Source of the DNA: Candidatus Pacearchaeota archaeon
GTDB lineage: Archaea; Nanoarchaeota; Nanoarchaeia; Pacearchaeales; GW2011-AR1
Direction: 5' to 3'
Length of the DNA stretch: 11,967 nucleotides
NCBI GenBank assembly: GCA_002686195.1
Contig: NZAS01000033.1
Coordinates: 1 to 11,967, forward strand
Below the pieces are notes generated by a model, which was not told the DNA's origin, did no database searches, and worked only from the letters and a program-made list of their open reading frames with translations. Below, one piece after another: positions 1-4,813 of this stretch; within the stretch, counting starts at the first letter, position 1, and every line of letters starts with the position of its first letter. Both the position numbers and the translations under genes were made by a program.

Positions 1-38
1 TTTTGAAAAATCCGAATAATTAAAAATTCTCTTTAGAA

Positions 39-135
39 AAGCCTCTGGAGGTGCTCGCAGACTCCGTCCGCGGCAACTTCAACACTTACGTGATTGAAGT
101 GATTCGAACCCAAGCCTCTGGAGGGATTCGAACCC
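39..135 (-). repeat. Tandem duplication of a tRNA T arm plus acceptor strand, second copy interrupted
   Basis: Read on the minus strand, a 24-nt unit starting GGGTTCGAATC and ending CCTCCAGAGGCTT occurs intact at 135-112. It occurs again directly after, at 111-101 plus 51-39, with 49 foreign bases (100-52) between the two parts. Both parts of the second copy match the first copy exactly. The unit corresponds to three T-stem bases, the T loop, the T-stem 3' strand, the acceptor 3' strand, U73 and one more T. The simplest reading is a tandem duplication of a tRNA 3' end followed by an insertion, or an insertion event that itself made the duplication. Confidence 0.85.
52..100 (-). other. 49-nt double-hairpin insert inside the duplicated T arm
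   Basis: On the minus strand the insert folds as two back-to-back hairpins with no spare base. Hairpin A (100-76) has stem ACTTCAA/TTGAAGT, a bulged T, then CAC/GTG closed by a GTAA loop of the GNRA type. Hairpin B (75-52) has TGC/GCA, a bulged A, then CGCGGAC/GTCTGCG (one G-T wobble) around a GGA loop. The 25-nt and 24-nt hairpins add up to exactly the 49 nt interrupting the repeat. This is seen directly. Its nature is unknown: it could be a tiny mobile or MITE-like unit, a non-canonical tRNA intron, or a structured RNA tail of the upstream transcript. Confidence 0.6.
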
Positions 136-148
136 CCGACCTCTTGTT
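113..148 (-). pseudogene. tRNA 3' half (T arm, acceptor strand), probably tRNA-Thr-like
   Basis: Reading the minus strand from 148, this shows A38, an anticodon-stem 3' strand ACAAG, the standard variable loop AGGTC, T-stem GGGGG/CCCTC around TTCGAAT, acceptor strand CAGAGGC and discriminator T73, with no encoded CCA. This is a well-formed 3' half from about position 38. No matching full 5' half (acceptor GCCTCTG, anticodon strand CTTGT) lies next to it; instead the stop codon of the endonuclease gene begins 3 nt away. U73 with a G1-C72/C2-G71-type acceptor fits archaeal tRNA-Thr. It may be the 3' exon of an intron-containing tRNA whose 5' exon is the degenerate piece at 1180-1198, or a plain tRNA remnant. 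Confidence 0.7.
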
Positions 149-150
149 TA

Positions 151-1140
151 TTAAATGAGAGATACTTTGTTTAAATGTCTTGGGTTTGAAAAACCAACCC
201 CTTTTAGAAAAGATTTAACATTCTTTTTTCCATTAATTTGTATTACTCCAGCATTACCCTTTCCATTTAATCTAGTGTGCCTAGTGTGGCAGATATAGAA
301 TTTATCAAGCAATTTAGAAATTTGATTTATTAGATTTTGGCTTGCTGAAACATAGTTTACTCTTATATATGGCTCTTTGTATACTTTTCGTTTATCTACA
401 CCAACACCCCCATCTGTATTAAACATTCCTTTCAGAGTTGCCTTAATAAACTTATCTTGGCTATTTAATATTTCTCTAGGTATCTGAACTGTATGAGATT
501 TAAATCCTTTAGGAATTTCAAATCTTTCTGTTAATAATTGAAATAATCTCTTTGAATAAAGATTTATATACATTCCTTTAGGACGAGTAATTATTTTTGG
601 ATGGATACCAAAAAGCTCTATACAGATTGGTATAATAGTATCAATATAATAATCTCTATCCAGTTCTTTGTCTCCAGAAATCTGGGTTTGGTATAACCTA
701 TTGTATTTATTTGTGCACCCATCTCCAATAATCACACCTAAAAATTCACATAATTTTTCAGATAAGACCATATTAATATCGAAATCATATTTTATTCCAA
801 AACTTTCCATAGCTCTTGAGCCTTTTTTTCTTCCTTCTTCAAAGTATTTTTTATTTATTTCATACGCCTTTACACCCCCAATTATCTGCCCCCAATTTCC
901 TTCTTTTTTAGAAATATTTTGTAGAAAATAATTCTGTTTTTCTTTATTTAATAAAGAAGATAATTTAAAAAAACGATCTTCTGGCAAAAGTATTTTACCA
1001 CCCCTATAGTTGCTCAACATTGACCTAGTTGTGTCAATAAACTCAGAAATTTTTTTCCAGCTTTTTCCTTGACCACTTTTTTTCAATTCCCTAAAAAATT
1101 CATTTCGAAGTTGTTTATTAGGAAAAACAATTCTCTTCAT
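151..1140 (-). CDS. LAGLIDADG homing endonuclease with N-terminal helix-turn-helix
   Basis: 329 aa. Two LAGLIDADG-type motifs are visible: LGVIIGDG at residues 134-141 (catalytic Asp about 140) and LKGMFNTDG at 236-244 (Asp about 243). This is the single-chain, two-motif form that acts as a monomer and cuts one strand per motif. Residues about 20-62 look like a helix-turn-helix region (KSWKKISEFIDTTRSMLSNYR), and a basic, glycine-containing linker follows at 85-110. The ATG at 1140 lies about 26 nt after a TATA box, so it has its own leaderless transcript. The stop lies 3 nt from a tRNA 3' half and the start lies about 40 nt from a tRNA-Thr-like 5' segment, so it probably sits in or replaced a tRNA intron. 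The reading frame and both Asp are intact, so it may be active. Its target site cannot be told from the sequence. Confidence 0.9.
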   Translation of the reverse strand: MKRIVFPNKQLRNEFFRELKKSGQGKSWKKISEFIDTTRSMLSNYRGGKILLPEDRFFKLSSLLNKEKQNYFLQNISKKEGNWGQIIGGVKAYEINKKYFEEGRKKGSRAMESFGIKYDFDINMVLSEKLCEFLGVIIGDGCTNKYNRLYQTQISGDKELDRDYYIDTIIPICIELFGIHPKIITRPKGMYINLYSKRLFQLLTERFEIPKGFKSHTVQIPREILNSQDKFIKATLKGMFNTDGGVGVDKRKVYKEPYIRVNYVSASQNLINQISKLLDKFYICHTRHTRLNGKGNAGVIQINGKKNVKSFLKGVGFSNPRHLNKVSLI

Positions 1141-1161
1141 TAACCATAGAAATATGTAGAT

Positions 1162-1169
1162 TATTTAAA
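1162..1169 (-). promoter_or_regulatory. TATA box of the homing endonuclease gene
   Basis: TTTAAATA on the minus strand, centred about 25.5 nt before the ATG at 1140. This is the same spacing as at other genes here and predicts a leaderless mRNA. It lies just downstream of the tRNA-like 5' segment, so the endonuclease need not depend on tRNA transcription. Confidence 0.55.
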
Positions 1170-1179
1170 TCTTACGATT

Positions 1180-1198
1180 GTTCTACCAGTACAGAAGC
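1180..1198 (-). pseudogene. Degenerate tRNA-Thr-like 5' segment
   Basis: On the minus strand this reads GCTTCTGTA then CTGGTAGAAC. The first seven bases pair with the acceptor strand CAGAGGC at 120-114 at 7 of 7 positions (one U-G wobble). The piece also resembles the 5' half of the intact tRNA-Thr next door (GCTTCCGTA ... CTGG ... AGAGC), but lacks about six bases covering the 5' strand of the D stem and two in the D loop. The following bases do not pair properly with ACAAG. It could be the decayed 5' exon of the tRNA whose 3' half is at 113-148. It is short enough that chance similarity is possible. Confidence 0.4.
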
Positions 1199-1205
1199 AC
1201 AATTA

Positions 1206-1280
1206 AGCTTCCGCTGGGACTCGAACCCAGGACCCCCGCATTACGAGTGCGGTGCTCTAAGCCAGCTGAGCTACGGAAGC
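1206..1280 (-). tRNA. tRNA-Thr(CGT)
   Basis: A complete cloverleaf reads on the minus strand: acceptor GCTTCCG/CGGAAGC, D stem GCTC/GAGC, anticodon stem CCGCA/TGCGG with loop CTCGTAA (anticodon CGT, decoding ACG), variable loop GGGTC, T stem CTGGG/CCCAG with loop TTCGAGT, and discriminator T73. CCA is not encoded, as is usual in archaea, and U73 is common for archaeal tRNA-Thr. There is no intron. A TATA-like TTTTATAG lies about 26 nt upstream of the 5' end. Confidence 0.97.
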
Positions 1281-1302
1281 ACATTATTAAACTCTCAACA
1301 GC

Positions 1303-1310
1303 CTATAAAA
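1303..1310 (-). promoter_or_regulatory. TATA box of tRNA-Thr
   Basis: TTTTATAG on the minus strand, centred about 26.5 nt from the tRNA 5' end, which puts the transcription start at or next to G1. On the plus strand the same bases read CTATAAAA, so a second, weaker role for the divergent argS is possible. Confidence 0.5.
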
Positions 1311-1332
1311 ACCTTAACTTTACTTAGGAAAC

Positions 1333-1340
1333 TTTATTAA
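1333..1340 (+). promoter_or_regulatory. TATA box of argS
   Basis: TTTATTAA centred about 25.5 nt before the ATG at 1362. This supports that ATG as the start, with a leaderless mRNA, over the in-frame TTG at 1341, which would lie right against the TATA box. Confidence 0.5.
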
Positions 1341-1361
1341 TTGTGTTTACAAATTATAAAC

Positions 1362-3029
1362 ATGAAAGACATTATAATAAAAGAGCTGTCAAAACACCTT
1401 CCTCTTTCCAAAAAACAAATTGAAAATCTAATTGAAACCCCTCCATCTTCTGATCTAGGAGACTATTCATTCCCATGTTTTACCCTTGCTAAAAAACAAA
1501 AGTCAGATCCTATTAAAATCTGTCAATCTCTGGCTTTAAAAATAAAATCAAAAGACTTTGAAAAAATCGAAGCCAAGGGCCCATACATTAACTTCTTCTT
1601 AGATAGAAATCAAATAACAAAATCAATCTTAGAAAAAATCCAAAAACAAAAAGACACCTTCGGCTCATCAAACATAGGTAAGAAAAAAACAGCAGTTATT
1701 GACATGTCATCCCCAAATATCGCAAAACCATTTGGCATAGGACACTTAAGGTCAACAATCATCGGAAACTCCTTAGCAAAAACAGGAGAATTTCAAGGCT
1801 ACAAAATAATCAAAATAAATTATTTAGGAGATTGGGGAACACCCTTCGGAAAATTAATTGCAGGTTTTAAAAAATTTGGCTCACAAGCAAAACTAAAAAA
1901 ATCACCAATAAAACATCTTTATGAAATTTATGTCAAGGTAAATAAATCAGAGGACTTCGACGACATAGGCAAAGAATGGTTTAACAAACTAGAAGCCAAC
2001 GATAAAGAAGCAATGAAATACTGGAAGAAATTCAGAGAACTAAGTCTAAAAGATTTTGAAAAAATATATTCTCTCTTAAATATAAAATTCGACGTCATAT
2101 CCGGAGAATCCTTCTACAATGATAAAATGCAAGCCACAATCTCAGATCTTAAGAAGAAAAAACTATTAACTGAAAGCGAAGGAGCACAAATAGTTGATTT
2201 ATCAAAACACAATTTAGGAGTTGCCCTAATTCAAAAATCAGATGGCGCAACCCTTTACACCACAAGAGACCTAACTGCTGCCATTTACAGAAAGAAAAAA
2301 TACAAAGCAGATTGTTTAGTTTATGAAGTTGGCTCAGAACAAAAATACCATTTCAAACAAGTTTTCAAAATTTTAAAACTATTAGGACACAAATGGGCAG
2401 AAGAAGCACATCATGTAGATCATGGATTATATTTAGACAGCGACGGTAAAAAGTTTGCCACAAGAAAAGGCAAAACCATATTCATGGAAGACATATTAGA
2501 AGAAACAAAATCTTTAGCAGCGAAAGAAATTTCAAAACGTGCTAGTTTGTCAAAGGCAGAGCTAGAAAAAAGAGCGTTAGCAGTAACAAGAGCAGCCATT
2601 TTCTACGGCGACCTAAAAAACTATAGATCAAACGACATGGTCTTTGACATAAAAAAATTCATAGACTTTGAAGGAAACACAGGCCCTTACTTATTATACG
2701 CCTACGCACGTGCACGTTCAATCTTAAGAAAAGCCAAATACAAAAAATCCAAAGTAAAAATCAATCAGGTCTCAGACAAAGAAAAAGCCTTAATATTAGA
2801 ACTATCAAAATTTCCACAAGTTGTTCTACAAACTTGCAAGCAATTTGCACCAAACTTAATTGCAAACTATTCATATGACATCGCACAAAAGTTCAACGAG
2901 TTTTACCACGCAGAAAAAGTCATAGGTTCAGAAGAAGAATCTTTCCGTCTAGCTTTAGTTGATTCATTCTCACAAGTTCTCAAAAACTCCCTCAACCTAT
3001 TAGGAATCGAAACCCTAGAAAAGATGTAG
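1362..3029 (+). CDS. argS: Arginyl-tRNA synthetase
   Basis: 555 aa, the usual ArgS length. This cytosolic class I enzyme charges tRNA-Arg with arginine using ATP; the family binds tRNA before activating the amino acid. An N-terminal ArgS-specific domain (about 1-95) is followed by the Rossmann core with SSPNIAKPFGIGHLRST around residues 116-132. The HIGH equivalent here is GIGH (125-128), with Gly where many homologues have the first His. The KMSKS region is KKFATRKG (363-370), and the C-terminal anticodon-binding helices carry the typical GPYLLYAYARARSIL (441-455). The ATG at 1362 is preferred because a TATA box lies 26 nt upstream; a TTG at 1341 would add only seven atypical residues. The gene is divergent from tRNA-Thr and stands alone. 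Confidence 0.95.
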   Translation: MKDIIIKELSKHLPLSKKQIENLIETPPSSDLGDYSFPCFTLAKKQKSDPIKICQSLALKIKSKDFEKIEAKGPYINFFLDRNQITKSILEKIQKQKDTFGSSNIGKKKTAVIDMSSPNIAKPFGIGHLRSTIIGNSLAKTGEFQGYKIIKINYLGDWGTPFGKLIAGFKKFGSQAKLKKSPIKHLYEIYVKVNKSEDFDDIGKEWFNKLEANDKEAMKYWKKFRELSLKDFEKIYSLLNIKFDVISGESFYNDKMQATISDLKKKKLLTESEGAQIVDLSKHNLGVALIQKSDGATLYTTRDLTAAIYRKKKYKADCLVYEVGSEQKYHFKQVFKILKLLGHKWAEEAHHVDHGLYLDSDGKKFATRKGKTIFMEDILEETKSLAAKEISKRASLSKAELEKRALAVTRAAIFYGDLKNYRSNDMVFDIKKFIDFEGNTGPYLLYAYARARSILRKAKYKKSKVKINQVSDKEKALILELSKFPQVVLQTCKQFAPNLIANYSYDIAQKFNEFYHAEKVIGSEEESFRLALVDSFSQVLKNSLNLLGIETLEKM

Positions 3030-3047
3030 TAAACTATTACACAAATC

Positions 3048-3055
3048 TTTATATA
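3048..3055 (+). promoter_or_regulatory. TATA box of the 52-aa membrane protein gene
   Basis: TTTATATA, a near-consensus archaeal TATA element, centred 26.5 nt before the ATG at 3078. It begins 19 nt after the argS stop and supports the reality of the short gene. Confidence 0.65.
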
Positions 3056-3077
3056 CGTCTTTCATTCACTATAACTC

Positions 3078-3236
3078 ATGGAATCTCAAACAGTTCTCTT
3101 ATTAGTAACTCCCTTCTTAATCCTAATTTTATTAATTCTCTTATCAATTTTAGTAACAGCCCCTTCAAAAAAGAAACCCCGGAAGAAAGTCTCTGAAGAC
3201 ATTAAAAAGATCAAAGAACAGATTGATGAGAAATAG
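3078..3236 (+). CDS. 52-aa single-pass membrane protein
   Basis: I do not recognise a family. The protein starts MESQTVLLLV and has one very hydrophobic Leu/Ile-rich segment (about residues 6-28). A lysine/arginine cluster follows (KKKPRKK, about 31-37), then a charged, probably helical tail (about 38-52). The positive stretch after the segment suggests an N-out, C-in orientation with the tail in the cytoplasm. A well-placed TATA box 26 nt upstream and a clean stop make it a likely real gene that falls below usual length cut-offs. It sits between argS and SRP RNA, with the SRP RNA promoter starting 7 nt after its stop. Confidence 0.65.
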   Translation: MESQTVLLLVTPFLILILLILLSILVTAPSKKKPRKKVSEDIKKIKEQIDEK

Positions 3237-3242
3237 TTAACC

Positions 3243-3250
3243 TTATATAT
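3243..3250 (+). promoter_or_regulatory. TATA box of SRP RNA
   Basis: TTATATAT, centred about 24-26 nt before the predicted RNA 5' end (3270-3272), matching the spacing seen at the protein genes. Confidence 0.6.
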
Positions 3251-3269
3251 CCTTATTTTTATATTATTA

Positions 3270-3528
3270 TGTAGACGAACCGGCGTATTAGTCCTGCGCC
3301 ATTCACAAATGGACTTCATGGTGGGTTCAAAGGAGTGCGTGAGGCCGAAGTATATTGGCCTTTTGCTGGACGTTGACGTTTTGTCTTGTTCGATCGTGCT
3401 CCTATAAAACGGGTCAGGCCTTGATCGGAGCAGCCCTAAGTAGGAAACATGGTGCTTACAAGGTCACAAAGCCGAGGAAAGTAGAAGATTAACTAATGTA
3501 TGGAAACTAAGCAAACTCCCTGTCTACA
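3270..3528 (+). ncRNA. ffs: Signal recognition particle RNA (7S/SRP RNA)
   Basis: About 259 nt, the RNA scaffold of SRP, which delivers ribosomes making membrane and secreted proteins to the translocon. The helix 8 core is recognisable at 3411-3436: GTCAGG on one side and GGAGCAGCC on the other, the SRP54 binding site. The ends pair as helix 1 (TGTAGAC 3270-3276 with GTCTACA 3522-3528). Alu-domain-like hairpins follow (GGCG/CGCC 3282-3300 and ATT/AAT at 3301-3310). The base of helix 5 pairs GGAGT 3332-3336 with ACTCC 3515-3519, and a helix 6 candidate pairs GTTTT 3378-3382 with AAAAC 3406-3410. This order matches archaeal SRP RNA. The helix 8 tip is CC-TTGATC-GG, not the usual GNRA tetraloop. 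The ends are inferred from helix 1 and the TATA spacing. Confidence 0.85.
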
Positions 3529-3538
3529 CTAATGTTAT

Positions 3539-3546
3539 AAGGAGGT
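3539..3546 (+). promoter_or_regulatory. Strong Shine-Dalgarno site
   Basis: AAGGAGGT, ending 8 nt before the ATG at 3555, is a near-perfect complement of the 16S rRNA 3' end. No other gene in the window shows such a site; the rest look leaderless or closely coupled. It fixes the start and implies a transcript that begins well upstream, with SRP RNA as the nearest promoter. Confidence 0.75.
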
Positions 3547-3554
3547 AAATAAAA

Positions 3555-3728
3555 ATGCAAAGTCCAATTTATGCGTGGGGTGTATTGATTTTAGGTATTT
3601 TACTTTTATTGCCTAATCTAGGAATAACAGCACTTGGAAATTTATCTAGCGGATTTGTTTCTTGGGCAGCCCCAATAATTATTATAATTATAGGAATTGT
3701 CGGAATAACAAAAGTCCACAAGAAATAA
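3555..3728 (+). CDS. 57-aa two-helix membrane protein downstream of SRP RNA
   Basis: I do not recognise a family. It starts MQSPIYAWGVLILGI and has two hydrophobic segments (about residues 7-27 and 36-52), the second ending in six isoleucines. A Gly/Ser-containing turn separates them and a short basic tail (KVHKK) ends the protein, so both ends probably face the cytoplasm. The start is set by a strong Shine-Dalgarno 8 nt away. No TATA box lies at the leaderless spacing, and the gene begins 26 nt after the predicted SRP RNA end, so it may be translated from SRP RNA read-through. Its codons (ATT, GGT, TTG, TTT) lean to T/G endings, unlike the A/C endings of neighbouring plus-strand genes. Confidence 0.7.
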   Translation: MQSPIYAWGVLILGILLLLPNLGITALGNLSSGFVSWAAPIIIIIIGIVGITKVHKK

Positions 3729-3730
3729 AG

Positions 3731-3738
3731 TTATATAA
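3731..3738 (+). promoter_or_regulatory. TATA box of the first pilin-like gene
   Basis: TTATATAA centred 26.5 nt before the ATG at 3761. It decides the start: an in-frame upstream extension to 3662 would overlap the 57-aa gene and lie upstream of the promoter. Confidence 0.65.
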
Positions 3739-3744
3739 ACCACC

Positions 3745-3757
3745 TTTCTTTTTTTAT
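3745..3757 (+). terminator. Possible T-rich terminator
   Basis: A pyrimidine run dominated by T follows the 57-aa gene by 16 nt. Archaeal termination uses U-rich tracts, so it could end the upstream transcript. It lies between the TATA box and start of the next gene, so it may simply be initiator-region sequence. Confidence 0.25.
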
Positions 3758-3760
3758 TTA

Positions 3761-4318
3761 ATGAATAAAAGAGGCCAGTTCTATCTCATAGCAGCCGTAG
3801 TAATAATAACAATCCTCATAAGCCTCACTGTAATATACACAGTCACCCGTTCCGCTCCAGAAGACACATTGGTCTTCGACCTATCAAAAGAAGTTAGCTT
3901 TGAGGGCGCAAAAATCATCGACACAGGTGTTTTCTATGCACTCCAAGGAGAAGATCCAAAACAAATAACAAGCACATATTTAGAAAACCTCACAAACTCA
4001 TACGCACTTTCAAGGCCAAATAGTGAAATCACAATAATTTACGGAAATCTTGAAGGTCTTTACGTAATTAATAGTACAAAAGAATCTTCTGGCTCGCTAG
4101 GTTTAGGTTCCGGCGGTCAAACAGGTCAGCAAATAGAGATCACAACTCTAGAGGTCAACAGAAAAGCTGTACCACCACCACCCCTAGGCACACCCTACAC
4201 AATAACAATAGGTGACAACACAGATTTAAGTTTCACAATAAATGAAAAAACACAAAATATATATGTTGTGGTTGAGAAAGAATCACAAGGACAAACCTTT
4301 GTTGCTTTACAAAACTAA
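3761..4318 (+). CDS. Pilin-like secreted protein with N-terminal membrane anchor
   Basis: 185 aa. The N terminus MNKRGQFYLIAAVVII followed by about 22 hydrophobic residues resembles a class III (type IV pilin-like) signal: basic residues, Gly, then Gln at a possible cleavage point (KRG|Q). If uncleaved, it is a simple N-in anchor. The rest (about 30-185) is polar and predicted extracellular, with Asn-X-Ser/Thr sequons, a flexible Gly/Ser stretch (SSGSLGLGSGGQTG, about 107-120) and PPPPLG near 137-142. There are no cysteines. It is followed after one base by a second protein with the same kind of N terminus, so the two probably act together at the cell surface. The exact family is not recognised. 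The start is fixed by a TATA box 26 nt upstream. Confidence 0.75.
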   Translation: MNKRGQFYLIAAVVIITILISLTVIYTVTRSAPEDTLVFDLSKEVSFEGAKIIDTGVFYALQGEDPKQITSTYLENLTNSYALSRPNSEITIIYGNLEGLYVINSTKESSGSLGLGSGGQTGQQIEITTLEVNRKAVPPPPLGTPYTITIGDNTDLSFTINEKTQNIYVVVEKESQGQTFVALQN

Positions 4319-4319
4319 A

Positions 4320-4772
4320 ATGAAAAATAAAAGAGGAGTAAGTATGATGGTCAATTATGTTATCCTAATCATAATTGCAGTCTCACTAGCCCTTTTAGTC
4401 TATTCTTTCCTAACAGTTTATGTCCCAAAATTCCAAACCCCAGAATGCCCAGAAGGAATTAATCTAATTATTCAAGACTATTCCTGTGCATCTGAAGTTC
4501 TAAAAATTAATTTGGCAAATAAAGGGCTTTTCAATATTGATCTCGCAAAAGTAAGATTACGAGAGCCAGGAAGGGAAATAAAGTTGGCAGTAGAAGATGA
4601 AATAAACTTTCCAGCAAGTTCTCAAGGGCTTGTTCCTGGAGAAAACTATGAGTATATATTAGCAAGAGTAGTCCCATCAGACAATTACACTTTAGAAATC
4701 CAGCCAATTGTCTTTGTCGACGACAAACAAGCCCTCTGCCCAGCAATCACACAACCAATAACTTGCTCATAA
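4320..4772 (+). CDS. Second pilin-like anchored extracellular protein
   Basis: 150 aa, starting MKNKRGVSMMVNYVILII with a hydrophobic segment of about 22 residues (about 10-31). This is again a KRG-type class III signal or an N-terminal anchor. The downstream part (about 35-150) looks like a small beta-rich domain. Four cysteines (PEC, YSC, ALC and TC at the end) could form two disulfides outside the cell. The ATG at 4320 is one base after the stop of the preceding gene, so the pair is almost certainly co-transcribed; an upstream start at 4242 would overlap that gene and lose the clean N-terminal signal. It could be a minor pilin or a cell-surface accessory protein. I do not recognise the exact family. 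Confidence 0.75.
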   Translation: MKNKRGVSMMVNYVILIIIAVSLALLVYSFLTVYVPKFQTPECPEGINLIIQDYSCASEVLKINLANKGLFNIDLAKVRLREPGREIKLAVEDEINFPASSQGLVPGENYEYILARVVPSDNYTLEIQPIVFVDDKQALCPAITQPITCS

Positions 4773-4783
4773 GTACACAAATC

Positions 4784-4791
4784 TATATATA
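4784..4791 (+). promoter_or_regulatory. TATA box of the mre11-rad50 operon
   Basis: TATATATA centred 26.5 nt before the ATG at 4814, preceded by C as in consensus archaeal TATA elements. It marks the start of a new transcript and rules against the in-frame start at 4763, which overlaps the preceding gene. Confidence 0.65.
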
Positions 4792-4813
4792 TCTCTGCAC
4801 CACTCCAACCAAT

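Noticed and set aside
39..135. Attachment sites of an integrated virus or plasmid
   Set aside because: Only 49 bases lie between the repeat parts and no integrase is present; the endonuclease lies outside the repeats.
39..150. Trans-spliced split tRNA 3' half of the Nanoarchaeum type
   Set aside because: No GC-rich leader able to pair with a matching 5' half precedes it; the bases before it are the end of the endonuclease gene. It cannot be fully excluded without the genome.
668..931. Plus-strand 87-aa frame inside the endonuclease gene
   Set aside because: It is antisense to a gene with clear LAGLIDADG motifs and has no promoter.
1341..1361. TTG start for argS, seven residues upstream
   Set aside because: It sits directly against the TATA box at 1333-1340, and the ATG at 1362 has the window's standard 26-nt spacing and a typical ArgS N terminus.
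3086..3319. 77-aa minus-strand open frame
   Set aside because: It lies opposite the 52-aa gene and the 5' end of SRP RNA, with no promoter or protein-like motif; it is a shadow frame.
3270..3528. RNase P RNA, suggested by GAGGAAAGT near 3473
   Set aside because: The helix 8 core GTCAGG/GGAGCAGCC, the paired ends and the Alu-like layout fit SRP RNA; other conserved RNase P regions are not seen.
3662..3760. Upstream extension of the first pilin-like gene
   Set aside because: It overlaps the 57-aa gene and lies mostly upstream of the TATA box at 3731; the hydrophobic signal begins only at 3761.
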